A stretch of 64,000 nucleotides of DNA from Allocoprococcus comes. Lineage in GTDB: Bacteria; Bacillota; Clostridia; Lachnospirales; Lachnospiraceae. Every line of letters starts with the position of its first letter. The first letter of the stretch is position 1. The position numbers were made by a program, and so were the translations under genes. The stretch is from positions 62,001 to 126,000 of the forward strand of contig NZ_JAAIMM010000004.1 in assembly GCF_013300725.1 (NCBI RefSeq), read 5' to 3'. The notes under the pieces are model-generated. The model searched no databases. It saw nothing but the letters and a program-made list of their open reading frames with translations, and was not told the DNA's origin. Shown here in pieces: positions 63,914 to 64,000 of the stretch.

Positions 63914-64000
63914 ATGAACACAGAAATTTTAGTAATTGAAGATGACGATCTGGTAAGACAGGGAATCGTAGACATCCTGGACCTAAAGGGATGGAATGCG
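63914..64000 (+). CDS. Response regulator receiver protein (partial, runs off window)
   Basis: The first 29 residues, MNTEILVIEDDDLVRQGI and on, have the acidic pocket (Glu-Asp-Asp) of a receiver domain. AAAGGA precedes the ATG. The phosphoacceptor Asp and the output domain lie beyond the edge, so the class cannot be told. Confidence 0.85.
   Translation, partial: MNTEILVIEDDDLVRQGIVDILDLKGWNA

Noticed and set aside
63703-63939. Plus-strand 78-codon frame before the response regulator
   Set aside because: It runs over the three-way-junction element and the direct repeats and overlaps the response regulator start out of frame.

Overview
The window looks like chromosomal core DNA of a spore-forming Clostridia bacterium, most likely a gut Lachnospiraceae (Dorea, Mediterraneibacter or Blautia-like). 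The signs are low-to-moderate GC, strong AGGAGG ribosome binding sites, spoIVA and sigK, CodY, CIRCE-controlled groESL, a T-box aroF leader, class A RNase P RNA, and Lachnospiraceae-type families such as DUF5688 and a long PRPP synthetase. No tRNA, rRNA, CRISPR array, transposase or prophage was found.

Layout. 1-3.7 kb: shikimate genes aroE, T-box, aroF, aroB. 3.8-13.3 kb: prs (minus), der-plsY-gpsA, a CtpE-like P-type ATPase, a CDF-like transporter (minus), spoIVA. 13.5-15.6 kb: a MogA-like protein, an MBL hydrolase, rnhA and rnpB. 15.7-20 kb: an amidohydrolase, a U32-like orphan, pyrBI. 20-31.5 kb: pheA, a DUF815 AAA protein, prmA-rsmE-cysteine desulfurase-thiI, an HPr-like gene, mtaB, ireB-ruvX-DUF1292-rnj. 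31.6-37.5 kb: trmR, a U32 tRNA-hydroxylation protein, a CPBP protease, sigK (minus), murT-gatD. 37.9-48.4 kb: comM-dprA-topA-codY, groES-groEL, guaB. 48.8-51 kb: an amidase, a chorismate mutase-shikimate kinase fusion, yqeG. 51.2-61.6 kb: an accessory-looking island with an Old Yellow Enzyme-type Fe-S flavoprotein, two LysR regulators, a ydiB-like quinate/shikimate dehydrogenase, a YdiN-like MFS carrier, aroD and a full TRAP transporter. 61.7-64 kb: efp, DUF5688, a nuclease-domain remnant, structured intergenic DNA and the start of a response regulator.

Two things stand out. First, four intergenic elements of about 160-170 bp (near 15.8, 18.6, 37.7 and 48.6 kb) share a conserved core inside a very long stem. 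The stem sequence differs between copies, yet complementarity is kept by paired substitutions and G-U wobbles. At least three helices covary, so this looks like a repeated structured RNA or a structure-selected mobile element that I cannot match to a named family. Second, the 51-61.6 kb island has the parts of a hydroaromatic (quinate/shikimate) uptake and conversion pathway: import (MFS, TRAP), oxidation (YdiB-like), dehydratase interconversion (AroD) and an enoate-reductase-type flavoprotein that could reduce an enone such as 3-dehydroshikimate. That role is an inference from gene content.

Aromatic metabolism recurs through the window: aroE, aroF, aroB, pheA and the aroK fusion make and use chorismate and prephenate; the aroF leader appears to read tRNA-Phe; and the trmR-U32 pair belongs to a tRNA wobble-uridine pathway reported to depend on prephenate in other bacteria.
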